Origin: Paramecium sonneborni
Lineage: Eukaryota; Ciliophora; Oligohymenophorea; Peniculida; Parameciidae
Assembly: GCA_905182985.1 (NCBI GenBank)
Contig: CAJJDN010000040.1
Location: 568,938 to 632,937, forward strand
Length of the DNA: 64,000 nucleotides
Direction of reading: 5' to 3'
Shown here in pieces: positions 48,294-60,838 of the stretch. Position 1 is the stretch's first letter; the number at the start of each line of letters is the position of its first letter. The notes under the pieces were generated by a model, which saw only the letters and a program-made list of their open reading frames with translations, was not told where the DNA came from and did not search any database. The translations under genes and the position numbers were made by a program.

Positions 48294-49857
48294 ATGATAA
48301 AACTCATCTTCTTGATGACTCTGCTTTTTTCATCTTTGAGCTAGAGCAATTAAGGAACTCTGGCAACACATTATGATTTGGATGGTAATTTAATCTCTGA
48401 GGAAGTATAAATATCTACAGAAGATGATTATAATTCGTTAGACAGCATGGATTCATAATTTGATTCTAGCTTAAAATAGGATGAAGATGAACAATAAAAT
48501 TATAAATAACCAGAAGATAACCTAGATTCTATGAATTCTATGAATTTCAATGATGATATTGCTCCATTATAAAGTGCAGATTTAATTGAAGATTAAACAA
48601 ATTTAATAGAATCTGAATTTGAGATTTCTCCTGTTATTACTAAATAATCTTAAGAAGAATCATCCTTTGAATATCAAGAATACTAAAAATAAGAAAGAGA
48701 AAGAGAAAATTAATTAGCAGAAGTGATGAAAGAAGATAACTAAGATTAGAATATAAATGAAATAAGTACTGTTGAAAAGCAGGAAGAATCAACATAAATA
48801 TAAACTGATACATAATTATAACCTGTAGTTGCATCATAAGAATAAGTTATCGATATTTAATAACCTTAGGATGAAACAGAAATTATCAATTCATTAACAT
48901 AAAGTGAAACTACTCAAGAATTAGAAAATAAAGAGACATCAACATCATTTGATGAAAATGATTCAATTTTGTAAAATATTAATTCTTATGATGTAAATTA
49001 AAAAAATATGATTGCAAATGATGAAACATCAAATAATGATGAAATATAATAGCAATAAAACTAAGAATAAAATGAATAAAACTAACAAGAAAATGAAATA
49101 GATTAAAAGTTATAAACATAACCAGCAGCACAAATTGTATAAGCTCCTTCTGATGAATTATTAGGCTAATAAAATATTGAATTACAGCCTAAGTAAGAGA
49201 CTTAAATTCAATAAAATATAGAAAATCCATAAGTTTCTGAATAATAAATAGATAATAATGTATAAAATTCTAAAGTTATTGGTTCTGTTGAATAAAATTC
49301 ATAATTAGACAATAAGATTATACCTGAATAAAAATAATAAGAATAATAACAAAATAGTGTTAATGAATAAGTTTCAGAAATTGTATCAACATAGGAAAAT
49401 AATTAATAAAAAGAGTCTTAGAAAAGTGAAGAATAATAATAAAAAAATTAAGAAAGCTCTGATTCTTAAATAAAAGATATCTAAAGTTAAGAATAATTAT
49501 CTATGGAAAATATTTAAGATGACCTTAAAATGGCTAATGATATAAAATAAGCTAATTGCATTATCATATATTCTGAATGTGAGTATTAGGGATTTGCTTT
49601 GGAAGTTTGCAATAGTTTAAAAGAAATAGAGTATATTTAATATATTAATTATTATTTTTAGAAAATTTAAACATTAAATAAAATCTTTGTATATTCCCTA
49701 AGGTTATGGATTGACAATCTATGAAAACTAAAATTTTAATGGAAAAAGCCATAGATATACATAATCTTAATAATGTTTGTAAAATGCAGTTTCACTAATT
49801 TAACTGAGGATGGATTATACATTATTGGCTCATTAAAATTTAAGAGGAAATAATTGA
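48294..49857 (+). CDS. Secreted Q/E-rich protein with C-terminal beta/gamma-crystallin domain
   Basis: Predicted 510 aa with one 31-nt intron (49631-49661) inside the folded domain. Signal peptide MIKLIFLMTLLFSSLS. Residues 20-415 are acidic, Gln- and Ser-rich and look disordered. The last 80 residues fit the beta/gamma-crystallin Greek-key pattern: IIIYSECEYQGFALEVC, a SL.IPQGYGLTIYENQNFNGK, then a closing strand. In Tetrahymena, proteins with this C-terminal domain (Grt1p and relatives) are cargo of regulated secretory granules, so this is probably a trichocyst protein. Strong family evidence for the domain; granule location is inferred. Confidence 0.75.
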
Positions 49858-49905
49858 ATAATCAAGCTAATTTATTATATAAATGAACACAAAATATGAT
49901 TATTT

Positions 49906-51181
49906 TCATTCGTTGGATTATTAGAATTATTCTTTTTGCTACTAAAATATTTATTATCCCAATGGTTTTAAGGAGTCTTCAAAAATAGAATTCAATTATT
50001 TAAGATGTTCACCGTTTAAACAAGTTACATCAACAAGAGCAGCAGAAACTAAATATGGATCAATGTTAGCAGCTGGTCTTCTATCTTCAAAATATCTATA
50101 TATAAATAGAATAATAATACCCTTATCCTTATTCTTTAGTAATAATAGGTACTCTAACAGAGCATCCTCTTGATCCATCTCCCCAAGTAAATTAATCATA
50201 TTTTCCTGTTTCATGTCTACCTGTGAGTCTTAATTCATTCTTTTATCCATATAATTTAATCATTTCAAGATGATTAACTTTAAGAATAGGCATTAATTTA
50301 TCAACAATATAACGATATCCTCCTTCAGACCTAGTTGTAACAGTAGAATAATTGCAATGAGCCCCACTACCATTCCAATCTCCTAGAATAGGTTTAGGAT
50401 CATAATTAATATCAATTCCAAATTCTTCACCAATCCTTTCTAAAATATATCTTGCCAACCACATATGATCTCCTATTTCAATACCTTCAGCAATTCCTAT
50501 CTAAAACTCCCATTAAGATGGTGCAACTTCAGCATTTAATCCAGCAATTTTTAATCCAGCATTCAAACATGCTCTTAAATGTGCTTCAGCTAAAGCTCTT
50601 CCAAAATTGTTTCTTTCGCCAATTGAACAATAATATCTCCCTTATGGATATGGAAAACCACCTGTTGGCCATCCTAAAGGCCATAAATGAGTTGTTCCTG
50701 TTCTTTTTAACAAGAAATATTCCTATTCAATTCCAAACCATGGTTTATGATCTTTAGCTTTCTCCATTATTTAATTTGCTATCCATCTAAATATTACTTT
50801 ACATTTATTATTACCTAAAATTATATCTTGCTGGTGTCTTTTTATCTGGTAAGTATGTTTCACATAATACAAGAATATGTGGATCACCTCTGAATGGATC
50901 CTTTACTACTCGAACTGGTTTTAAATATATTTCAGAAAATCTAGTCACTGCTTAATCTGTTGATGATCCATCATATGTCCACCACTCTAAATCTTCAAGT
51001 GTTTTTATTTGAGTTTAATAAACCTAAATATTTTACACGTGTGAATTACTTTTGTCTTTGATCTTAACGATTCTCCTGTTCCATCTATCCAAATGTATTC
51101 TGCTAATACTACTGTTTTATTGACATCTTTTGTTAATTAGTAATAATTGAAGTCTCGAAGATTTTCGATGGTTTCTGTCAT
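49906..51181 (-). CDS. Glutamine synthetase (eukaryotic GS-II type)
   Basis: Predicted 398 aa with introns 51024-51049, 50787-50814 and 50096-50120. Conserved blocks in order: VLAEYIWIDGTGESLRSKTK, EDLEWWTYDGSSTDQA, DPFRGDPHILVLCETY, KPWFGIEQEYFLL, PQGRYYCSIGERNNFGRALA, NAEVAPSQWEFQIG, DWNGSGAHCNYST, LTGRHETGKYDQFTWGDGSR and YFEDRRPAANIDPYLVSAAL. Metal-binding Glu/His and the ammonia-site residues are all present. It makes glutamine from glutamate, ammonia and ATP; glutamine demand is high in an organism that recodes two stops to Gln. A Q-rich tail of about 20 residues is unusual. Confidence 0.96.
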
Positions 51182-51259
51182 AATAAATTTTAGAAAATTG
51201 GAACTTTAAATTAATTTTAAAATTGCTATCCTTTATTTATATTTATATATATTTCAATT

Positions 51260-52049
51260 TCATTCTCGTTTCTATTTCTTTTAGTACTTTTTTTTATAAT
51301 CCTCTAACTTTAATTCCATTGCATCTTTTATTTAATTCTTAAATTATAGCTATTACGATTTGCTTTATTACAATTTTTGTAAAAATCTCATTTCTAATTC
51401 TTCTAATGCTTTTAGTTCTTAATCTTTACTATCTAACTCTTATTTTATTTAAGATTTTTCAATAGAACTCATTTCTTAAAATTTTTATTATCTATTTTCA
51501 TGATATTCTTTTAATTTCTCCTTAATTTACTATTCCTATTTTTGCACTTCATATCTAAATACGGTTTTAAAACATAAAAAATATACTTATTCAATATTTT
51601 CTCTTTTATATACGAATCCTAATTCATTTTTATTAATAATTTATCTTTCTCACGAAGTTATTTTATTTTCAATGCTTATTCTTTTTTTTCTTTCAAAGCA
51701 TGCTCTCTAGCAAATTATAAAGCATCATTTGATGAAAACTTTAAAAAATTTTTTTTCATTCTTTTTGCATTTTATTCTTTTTCTTTTTCGTTTTAAATAA
51801 ATTATTCATATTCTTATTCCTTATTATTAATAACTATACTTTCTCTTTTATATCTTCATATAGCCTTTTTGATTCTTCAACATTCTTTAAAAGTTTCGAC
51901 TTTAAAGGGTCTGCTCGTTTTTCAATATTTTCTGATTCTTTTTAGAGAAGTGCAACTCTCTCTTTCAATAATATTATTTCATAGAATTTTTGATTTTTGA
52001 GTTTTTTTAATGATAAACAAGTTATTTTATCACTTTCTTATGTTCTCAT
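51260..52049 (-). CDS. Coiled-coil protein, unknown (245 aa)
   Basis: Introns 51820-51839 (20 nt, at the short end of the range) and 51555-51586 (32 nt). Almost wholly coiled coil with alternating K/E/Q and L/I heptads. There is a conserved-looking block KFSSNDALQFAREHALKEKK and a C-terminal helix ending KKKYQKKQKRE. No membrane segment or signal peptide. Stands divergently, 44 bp from the plus-strand coiled-coil gene at 52094. Confidence 0.55.
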
Positions 52050-52093
52050 TATTTTTATAATTAATATTTACAATTAACGAACATAAGTAGAAA

Positions 52094-53171
52094 ATGATGG
52101 ATTAAATCAATCAGCTAAAGGAATAAATAATCACTCTCTAATAAAATGAAAAAGATTATTAAGATTTGAATTTCTTATTCACAAATTTAGAACATAGATA
52201 TAATCTATTAGCAGAAGAAAAATAAAGAATGGAAATTGATTATAATCGCAGACATGAATTTAATATGCAAGCAGTAGCTAGACATAGAGCAGAAATTGAT
52301 TAATTAAGAAATGAACTAATGTCTTGCTAAAATAATCAGGAACAAATGGAATATTTGGTTTATGAAAATCAAGCTCTAACAGATGAAGTAAATAATTTAA
52401 GAGATGCATATACAAAAATTGTTTAATAAATTTAAGATTAAGATGAAAAATATCAAACAACTCTAGCAGCAAAATAATAGTATATAGAAAGTTTGTAATT
52501 TTAAATCAAATAAATGAATGACATTTAGACTCATAAAGAAAAAAAGTTTCAAGTTGAAAATGAAAATAAATAGCAATTCGTTAGTGAAATGGAATCTTAT
52601 AAGTCTTAAAATGAAAAACTTACTATAGATAATAAACAGTTAATCAAATAAATCGAGAGATTAGAACTTTAAATTTAAAATTATAAAGATTAACTTAATC
52701 AAATGACTTAAGAAATTGGAAAAATGCAACATTAAATGGGTATGTTAACTAAAGAATTAGGCAATTAAAATGTATTTTATATGCTATATTCTAGAAAGTT
52801 TCTTCAAAGGAGTACTAATTAGATCATGAACTTAAATCTTTAAAGAATATGAACATATAATTGCTTTAGAAAAATGAACATTAATAACAATAGATAGAAT
52901 AATTAATTCATAATAATTAGTAGTTGATTATCGAATGTGACACTTTAAGAATTAAATTCGCTGAATAAGAAAATTCTAAATTGATGGTCTAAAATTAGTA
53001 TGCTAAATCTTTAAATAAATTTTAGGAAGAAAGGAAAGTTATTAAAGATTATTTATGTAAGTATACCATTTATCATTAGAAAGATAAAAAGTCTTAAGAG
53101 AAACAAGATTATAAAACGAAAATGATGTTAGCAAATGTTTAGAAGAAATCACTAGATTAAATAATAAGTGA
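52094..53171 (+). CDS. Coiled-coil protein, unknown (343 aa)
   Basis: Introns 52772-52794 and 53057-53079 (both 23 nt). Starts MMDQINQLKEQIITLQQNEK and is a continuous coiled coil to the end. The segment FNMQAVARHRAEIDQLRNEL and a central stretch with YLVYENQALTDEVNNLRDAY resemble the long rods of centrosomal or flagellar proteins. No specific family named. Same strand as the next coiled-coil gene; 42 bp between stop and start. Confidence 0.55.
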
Positions 53172-53213
53172 TTGTTATTATTTATTTTTGAAATTAAAAA
53201 ATATACTATTTTT

Positions 53214-55267
53214 ATGTAATACCAAACCTTTAAGCCAACAATTTTGAATGATTCTACAAATTAATAATAATAAGGAATAATAAGACCTAGTGTTAAATTT
53301 GAGAGTCGAAAAATAGACCAAACAAATAGCATTGATGAAAATAAAAAATCTATTGCTAAATAAATAGAATCAATTGAATAAATCTAGGAAATTGAGGAAT
53401 AAAAATCAATAATTGAAGGATAAAATCAATTTATTCAGATCTTAAGAAATTCAATTGAAAGTAAATTATAGATTGAAGGATTTTAAATAATATTAGAATA
53501 GATTGATAATATGTCGAGGGAATAGAAAATCGATTTATTTGCATTAATTACTTAGTTATATTAGGAATTGTCAATTTAGAATTAATAAAATACACAAGTT
53601 GACAATTTATAACAATTAGTCGATAATTTAAATAAACAAATTAATTGTTATGCCAAAGAGTTAATGGAATTAAAAGTTGATAAATAATATTTGTTGGATT
53701 AACTTGATTAATTATAGGGAGTAACTAAAGATGATGATAATATTTTATTTAAGGAAGCTTTAATATCAAAATTAGAATTAGAGAATCAGCATCTCAAAAC
53801 ATAAATTCAATAATTGAATTAACAAAATGAAAAATACTAAGAAGATTTAACTTAATTGGAGAAAAGACTTAACAAAATTCATCTAAATCTAAAAACTGAA
53901 GAATGTGAAAAAGAAGAATTAATAAAAGAATTAGAGAATTTAAAATAAACTTTCTATAAAAGTCAAGTTAAAGAAGAACATAAATTAGAATTAAATTTAG
54001 CTTTAAAGGAATAAGAGTTAGAGTTTAGTAACAATAAAATCAAAAAATTAGATGCTTAAATTAAGGAATTAAATTTAGTTATTGAGGAATAATAAAAATA
54101 AATTGGAACATAAAAGTATTAGATCGAAAATTTATAATAATAACATTAATTATAATATGATTAATTAGAGATTGAAATGAATTAGTATCGCAATGAAATT
54201 CATGAATAATAAATCTATTGTGAATAATTACAATAACAATTATCTGTATCAGAATAATTTATTTAATAAAGTAAATATTTATATTTAATAGTAAGTTATT
54301 GATTAAATGAGAAAGATGGTTAATACAAATGAGACAGATATTTTTAATATATTATAATAACTTTAAGATAATATTGCCAATTAAACTTAAATTGAATTAA
54401 GATTGAAATAAAGCGAACAAGAAAAATCATAAATAATCTTTGATTTATAACATTAATTTACAGACTCCTAATAAAACAACTAATAATTATCTGAATAAAT
54501 ATCCATATTAAGTGCATAAACATAATAATACTAGAGCGATATCAAATAAATGGAAAAATAAAAGAGAATGTTTAGATTAGAATTTGCTCATATGAAATAA
54601 TTGGATGAATAAAAAAATTAAGAAATTAAAGAGTTGCAGACATAATTCTAAAAGTTCGATAAAAAGTTTTCTGAACAACTAGAAAAATCGATAAAAATAG
54701 AAAAAGAAAATGCCTAATTAAAAGAATAATTGTCGTTATCTTAATAATAATTAGCTAATATGAAAAATTAAGTATCTAATAAAAAATGTTTAAGCTTTAG
54801 CTAATCATCATTTACAGAATAAAAAGCAAAAAATTATGATTACATCGCACTCCTACAAACTGTAAACTTTATTGTTCTATATAGTTTGAAAAAGTTAAGC
54901 CACTTTTTCCATCTGAATCTCTTGATTTAGTATAAGAAATGCATGCTTTATAAAATAAATTAGTAAGAACAGAAGAAATAGATAGTTAATTAATATAAGA
55001 GGAAATCAAAATATAATAGAAAATATCAATATAGTAACTTAATATAAAAAACATGCAGGCATACTTAACTAAACTGATTTCTGAAAATAAGAAATTAAAA
55101 TTAGAAGTATGTCAATTATTTAATTAAATAAGTTATAAATGAATTAACCTATATAAGGTTAATAACAAACATAATCATAGGAATGTCTATCATATGATTA
55201 AGGAAGAAGTTTTTCTAGATTTCATAAGTAGTCAATGTCAGTTCATACAAAACCAAAATTCTAATGA
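53214..55267 (+). CDS. Long coiled-coil protein (659 aa)
   Basis: Introns 54271-54295, 54862-54884 and 55107-55132. After a short basic head (MQYQTFKPTILND) the chain is a Q/E/K-rich coiled coil of about 580 residues, broken near residue 520 by LLQTFEKVKPLFPSESLDLV. The last 40 residues are Q/S-rich (GRSFSRFHKQSMSVHTKPKF). The architecture suits a basal-body or cytoskeletal linker. No family recognised. Confidence 0.6.
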
Positions 55268-55348
55268 TTTTAATAATAAATTTCTTTATTAAATTTTGTT
55301 TAACGAAGTATTTATCATTAAATTATATTACTGTCAATTTTATTTTTT

Positions 55349-55633
55349 TCAGCATAATTTATAGAACTAAGAATGTGGATGTGGTTTTGAGTTCAAATAA
55401 CCATTTATCTCGGATGGAGGATTCAATCCATTAACAACTGCTCTATTGTATCTAAGGATTGAATAAATATAATATTACCTGTCTTCTCTAGTCATCCCAG
55501 AACATGGGCCATATTTGGAATCCCAATCAAATTAATCAATCAGATTAGAAATTTATCTTTAAGAAGGTAATTTTTCAGGTTTTATCTGTTTTAATTCTGC
55601 AAAGGTACGAGTTCTCGAATAATCGTCATTCAT
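55349..55633 (-). CDS. POLD4: DNA polymerase delta small subunit 4 (POLD4/p12) homologue
   Basis: Predicted 85 aa with one 27-nt intron (55452-55478). The core LIDQFDWDSKYGPCSGMTRE, then DRYNRAVVNGLNPPSEI, matches the POLD4 signature 'LL.QFDL...YGPC.GITR..RW.RA...GL.PP.EV' closely and at the same spacing. The family is about 107 aa in humans. POLD4 stabilises polymerase delta and tunes its activity in lagging-strand synthesis and repair. The N-terminal PCNA-interacting motif is not obvious. Confidence 0.88.
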
Positions 55634-55901
55634 TGTTAAATAAATTTAATAATAAACTTTTTCAATAATCAACAAATGCTATATACTATTTCTAAATCAT
55701 TTATTGAATGAAAACTATAAAAATTTATTTATTTCTAAAAATCCGTTCCATAATAAATAAAATCCGACGAAAATTTTTGATAATTCAAAAAATTTTATAT
55801 AATGATTATATATTGATTATATATGGATTGATATTTAAATGTAAAAATACAAAAATAAAGCTCCATTATTGTTATTTATTTTGATTAATATTAATATTAT
55901 A
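55634..55901. other. 268-bp divergent promoter interval
   Basis: AT-rich spacer between POLD4 (minus) and the large membrane protein (plus). No coding character. It includes two tandem TATATTGATTATATA-like stretches near 55800-55835 that could be core promoter elements. Confidence 0.35.
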
Positions 55902-58900
55902 ATGCAAAAGCAAAATTAAAATCAAGGTTCTTTCTATAATAAAAATTAGCTAACATTGATTTCAATTAGTAATATACGCTAGATGATAATCATTATTATC
56001 AATTACCACTTTTGATTGTTGGAAATTTTAAAGGTCAAAGAAGTCATTTTAATGTAAATATAATTGTAACTTTTTAGTATCAGCAAGACATTAAAAATTT
56101 AGATGAGGATTTAAAGGAGATTGCAGAGTCGACAGTCGTTAAACTTAAAGAATATGCAAAAGTTTGGGATGTTGATTCAACTAATTAAAATTAAAGATAT
56201 TACTTCAATATTCCTCCAACAAGTTTCTAGCAAAAAATTAAATAGTTTGAATTACCAAAAAATTTTCAAGCTGTAAAGTTTTTCTTTTATTACTTTAGTA
56301 TGAATATAATGCTGTTTCCAATTTATCTGAAAAACAAATTAAGTAAATGTATGAAACTGGAACATTTGAAGTTCCCTCAAATTAATTTCCCATCCCATAC
56401 GTTTGGTAGATATCTTCTTGGGTTATTAAAGGTACAATCTTTACTTCTATCAAAGGCAAAAAAAATATCAAAAATTCATAATATTTGGATCTTGCAAGAG
56501 CTTATAAAGCTTATAGAACTTGGCTCAATTACATTGCTTAAGAAAAAGATGAAATCGGTAGAAACATATCAATAAGGTCTGCAATCTATAATATTGGAAT
56601 AGTAATTGTTTTTTATTATCTATCAGAGACCATTAGTCATATTTTCTATATTTTTTGGATTTAAAGAAATTTATTCTTATGTAGATGAACAAAAAATATT
56701 ATCATTAATTGAGACATAAAGATAACTTGAGTTAAAAGAAATGTAGGCTATTAATATGGAATTATATAAATATTTATAGTTGAAACCTGGGGATTAAGAA
56801 AACATTTAAGCGAAAAAAAAATATGAAGATTTATAAAATTGTTAAAATTAATTTGAAAAGGAAAAATATGGATTAAGATTATAGATGCAAAACTTATATG
56901 ATATGCAAACAGAAAAAAAAAATCTTTTAGAAACAGAAGATGAAGAAATGGTTGAGTAACGTGAACATTTATAAGAATAAATAAATCAATTACAAAGTGA
57001 TTATGTTAAAAAATACAATATTTTTATAGATAAAAATATTGATATATAAACACAGATAGAATAAGCTGAATATTCAGCTCAAAAGCAGTTTTGGGAAAAC
57101 AAAAATTATCCTAAGCCTATAATTTAACAAATTATTTCTTTAGGAGACTGTTTTAGACTTTACGATTATCATTATGAGATTTATAAATAAAAGTATAATA
57201 GTGCTATAAAGAACTTTTAAGAATAACTAAAATAGTAACATAAAATAAAATCGTATTTCCCAAAGTTTGTGGAAGAAGAGACTTGTAAATTCAAAAAGGA
57301 TGTTAAAAAATAAATAAAATAATAATTTGTTACAAATTTTATAGATGATATGAAGTAGTTAAATTTATCAGAACATCAGATATATTAATAATTTTAAAAT
57401 TGCAAAAAGTAAATGAGAGAAAATGTTAAATAAATGAGAATACAAAAAAAAATTGAGAATAAAGAGCCATCAATCAAACTTGTTGTGTATGAATTTGATT
57501 AAAAAAAATTAGGTCAAAACGTTTATTTCCACCATATGAAGTATATGAAGAAAGAAATCGATTTTATTTGAGAAGATATAAAGATTATCATATTGACTCT
57601 TCTAAAGCTGGTTGGAAGCTTCAATTAATGTGGATAAGATATTATGTTTGGACAGTTAATATCATATTTTGGTTGAGTGCAAACGCTTTTTCTGGACCTA
57701 TTGGAATTAAAGCTCTCATAAAAAGTTAAAAATTTAAACCAGATGTGACAATAGACTCTTAAACTGGAGCAGTTTATCCATCAAGCTATACTGTTACACC
57801 TTTAATTGTTAAGTTTTATAATGTATTAGAAGGGATGAGGAACTCAAGGTGTCATTTTGAGACTAGCCCTGATACTGGTTTGTTTGGGAAAAATTTGTAC
57901 CGGTTTTTTAACTTAGTTGAAGTCTACATTTTTAGATTTTTATTAGTAGGTATTTTAGGAGTATTCATTATTTTACCAACCATCATTATATCTAATGTGA
58001 TTATTTCTACACTTATGGCCCTTACAGCTTGGCTTTGGATTCCAATAACTATTATTATTAGAATTTTATTTAACACATTAATTTATGATACTGACGTGTA
58101 TAGAAGAAGAGAGAAGGATATTATCTGGAGATCTCCTAATTGGTTCCCTTTAATCATCAATATTTTTGATTTCTTAATTTTAGGAATTTTGAATATGATT
58201 TATTGTTTATTCAAATTACTATTATGGCATCCATTTTGGATAACTTTTATGGCCGTATTTGCTTATCTTAGATTTTATACTCGATCACTTTATGATTCAT
58301 TTACTATCATTATTATCAAACTATTGGGAAGAGTTCCTTCTTCTGAAAATAATATAGCTTGGAAGATATCTGGGCCTGGCTTATCTAGATAATATTTTTA
58401 TGGGGTATATTTATTTTTAAATTCAGATTTAATTACCATAAGTATTGATTTTAGTTCAAGCAGAATTAGAGAAAACAATGTTAAATTTATATAAATAAAG
58501 GTTATAAAATTTTATAAATAAGCCTTCCTAAGAATTAAGGTAAAAAATAAGTCCCTTTTTTTAATTATTTAATGTAGTATCATTTTTTAAATTTAGGCCT
58601 AATTCTCTTTTGATGATCCAGCATGCAGATATTTAATTAAACAATTAGAAAAATAACTAAATGAAAGACTAGACCTGTTTCCTAAAATAAATCATTAAAT
58701 TAGATTCTCTGAAGATGAATTAAAGTTTATATTAAAACAAGTCAAATCATTTGTCAAAAAATAAATAATTTTGAAAGATATGAAATCTTACATTTGGGAT
58801 ACATATAATATTGTAAAAGGAGACTATAATTCATTATCTGAAAAAATTATGATTGCAGTATTTGGATAAGCAGTTCTTGATCCATTTGAAGATATTGAAA

Positions 58901-59378
58901 TGAGATTTTAGCTTGTAAAATAATTTATTTAGATTAGAATGTTTCTTAAAATTTTGATTTCATAAGTAAAGTTGATAAAGTCTTGGATGGAGATCTTTTA
59001 TTTTAACTCCCTACCGACTATACTATTCAACCTAAAAAGTAAGGAAATGACAATATCATCTAAAAAAAATTTTTATCATATCAACATGTAATTATTACAA
59101 ATGACTAATTTAGGTATTACAAGATGTATGGGGTTGGTAAAATTTAAAGCAAAATTAAAGTTCCTTAAATACCAAAAGAAAGAGATGCTTAATAAATTAC
59201 AGTTTATATCTAAAATAGTGAATAATATTAAAAAAGTTAATATAATAATTTTAAGTTATATTTCTTCCATTTCAAGAAAATTATTGTTGTTTTAATAATT
59301 AAGAAGAAATTAATTTACCAATATTTTTAAGACTTAACTAAAATTTATGATGAGATTGGATTAAGATTGAAATAGTGA
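55902..59378 (+). CDS. Large multi-pass membrane protein, unknown
   Basis: Predicted 1094 aa after removing eight introns: 55927-55949, 56054-56077, 56273-56298, 56602-56626, 57487-57512, 58405-58426, 58574-58596 and 58915-58937 (22-26 nt). The second is 24 nt without a TGA and could be coding. The N-terminal 500 residues are soluble with a long charged coiled coil (EDLQNCQNQFEKEKYGLRLQ region). A central membrane part follows (nt about 57640-58330) with at least five helices, for example FLLVGILGVFIILPTIIISN and FWITFMAVFAYLRFYTR. A cytosolic C-terminus closes the protein. The motif WISG-like GPGLSRQYFYG after the membrane domain looks constrained. No family recognised. Confidence 0.65.
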
Positions 59379-59525
59379 GTATAACATAGAGTAAATTAAT
59401 AAATTCTAAACCACAAAAATTTTGAATATCGGTATTTGATTTTAATTATTCTTAAGAAATAAAGAATTGTAATCTTTTAATTTACAACTAAAAACTAGGA
59501 TAATTTTTAATTAAATAATTAAATA

Positions 59526-60332
59526 ATGTTATATTATGGTTAACTTGTAATAGGGCCTGCGGGAAGTGGAAAAACTTCATATTGTAATATTTTGCAAGAG
59601 GGGACATTTAAAAGGAATATTCAAGTAGTAAATTTAGACCCTGCTGCTGATTATATTCCTTATAAATGTGCAATTGACATTCGAGAATTAATATGCTTAA
59701 ATGATGTAATGGAAGAATTAGTGCTAGGTCCAAATGGTGGCTTAGTCTATTGTATGGAATATTTATTATAAAATTGGGATTGGATGCAAGAGCAATTAAA
59801 TAATATTGCTTAAGATGATTATGTTTTATTTGATTGTCCAGGATAAATAGAACTATATTCTCATATTGATATGATGAGAAAATTAACTTAATTATTAGTT
59901 AATTCTGGATTTTCAATATCTTCTGTTTATTTAGTTGATATCAATTTTATTGAAGATGATGCTAAATTTTTATCAGGCCTATTAATGGCTTTATCAGCAT
60001 CCATGACCTTAGAATTGCCTGCTTTTACAGTGCTTTCAAAATGCGATCTTATTTCGGACAAAAAGAAATTAAAGAGATATACAAAGCTTCATAAATTTAA
60101 CTAAGAAAGTGAGTATGCAAATTAAGATGAATTCTCTAAAACTTATAAGTCTTTTACTTCAGGAATTAGTGAGTTAATTACAAGTTTTGGAATTGGAAGG
60201 CTTTTGTGTTTGGACATCAGTGATGATGAAAGTATTGAAAATCTATTAGGAGAGATTGATTATGCTATTTAATTTGGAGATAATTTAGAACCTGATGATA
60301 AATTATATGATTAAGCTGAATAATAATTATGA
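59526..60332 (+). CDS. GPN3: GPN-loop GTPase 3 (GPN3), copy left of N 60689
   Basis: Single exon, 268 aa. P-loop GPAGSGKTS at residues 10-18, LDPAAD (switch region), the family-defining GPN loop at residues 68-70 (LGPNGG), DCPGQIELY (G3), and the SKCDL nucleotide-specificity motif. Together these are diagnostic of GPN-loop GTPases. The absence of a long C-terminal extension and the start MLYYGQLVIG fit GPN3. These proteins form dimers and help assemble and import RNA polymerase II. Confidence 0.92.
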
Positions 60333-60391
60333 ATTTATACTTAATTCATAAGTATATGATAGAAACTTATATTGATATATATATCATAAAT

Positions 60392-60688
60392 TCAAGTTAA
60401 TTTACTGATATCATTCATAATTTAGTCCCAAGCATTTGTTAATTAGAATCCTTTTTAATCAGCCATATCTTGAGCAACTTAATCTCTTGCTTATTCTAAA
60501 TCTTACTTAGTTACGTTTGCCATTCCTTTTGATTTTAATAAAGATAATAATGAATTATCTTAATTTAAACTAGCCATTTCTTGTAAATCCATCATATCTT
60601 AAAATCTATTTTTATAATATTCTACTGTTTATTTTAATGATTTATTGTCTTCATTTAAAGTGTGATTTTAAACTTTTAATTTGTGAAC
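60392..60688 (-). CDS. Duplicate 3' end of the coiled-coil gene, cut by N
   Basis: Identical to 61705-62001; its 5' part is missing at the N. Not a separate gene. Confidence 0.75.
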
Positions 60689-60689
60689 N
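60689..60689. other. Single N: assembly join 4
   Basis: To the right, after three bases that differ (TGA), the sequence restarts at the equivalent of 59380. Confidence 0.9.
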
Positions 60690-60838
60690 TGATATAACAT
60701 AGAGTAAATTAATAAATTCTAAACCACAAAAATTTTGAATATCGGTATTTGATTTTAATTATTCTTAAGAAATAAAGAATTGTAATCTTTTAATTTACAA
60801 CTAAAAACTAGGATAATTTTTAATTAAATAATTAAATA

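Larger units (their letters stand above)
59380..60688. repeat. Left copy of a 1309-bp duplication around N 60689
   Basis: 59380-60688 recurs as 60693-62001 at offset 1313, with no difference that I noticed. It holds all of GPN3 and the tail of the convergent coiled-coil gene. To the right of 62001 the second copy continues normally. Most likely an unmerged contig overlap. Confidence 0.9.

Noticed and set aside
58915..58932. 18-nt intron in the large membrane protein
   Set aside because: It would leave the downstream exon out of frame. Extending the 3' site to 58937 (23 nt) restores the long downstream frame and makes the total coding length divisible by three.
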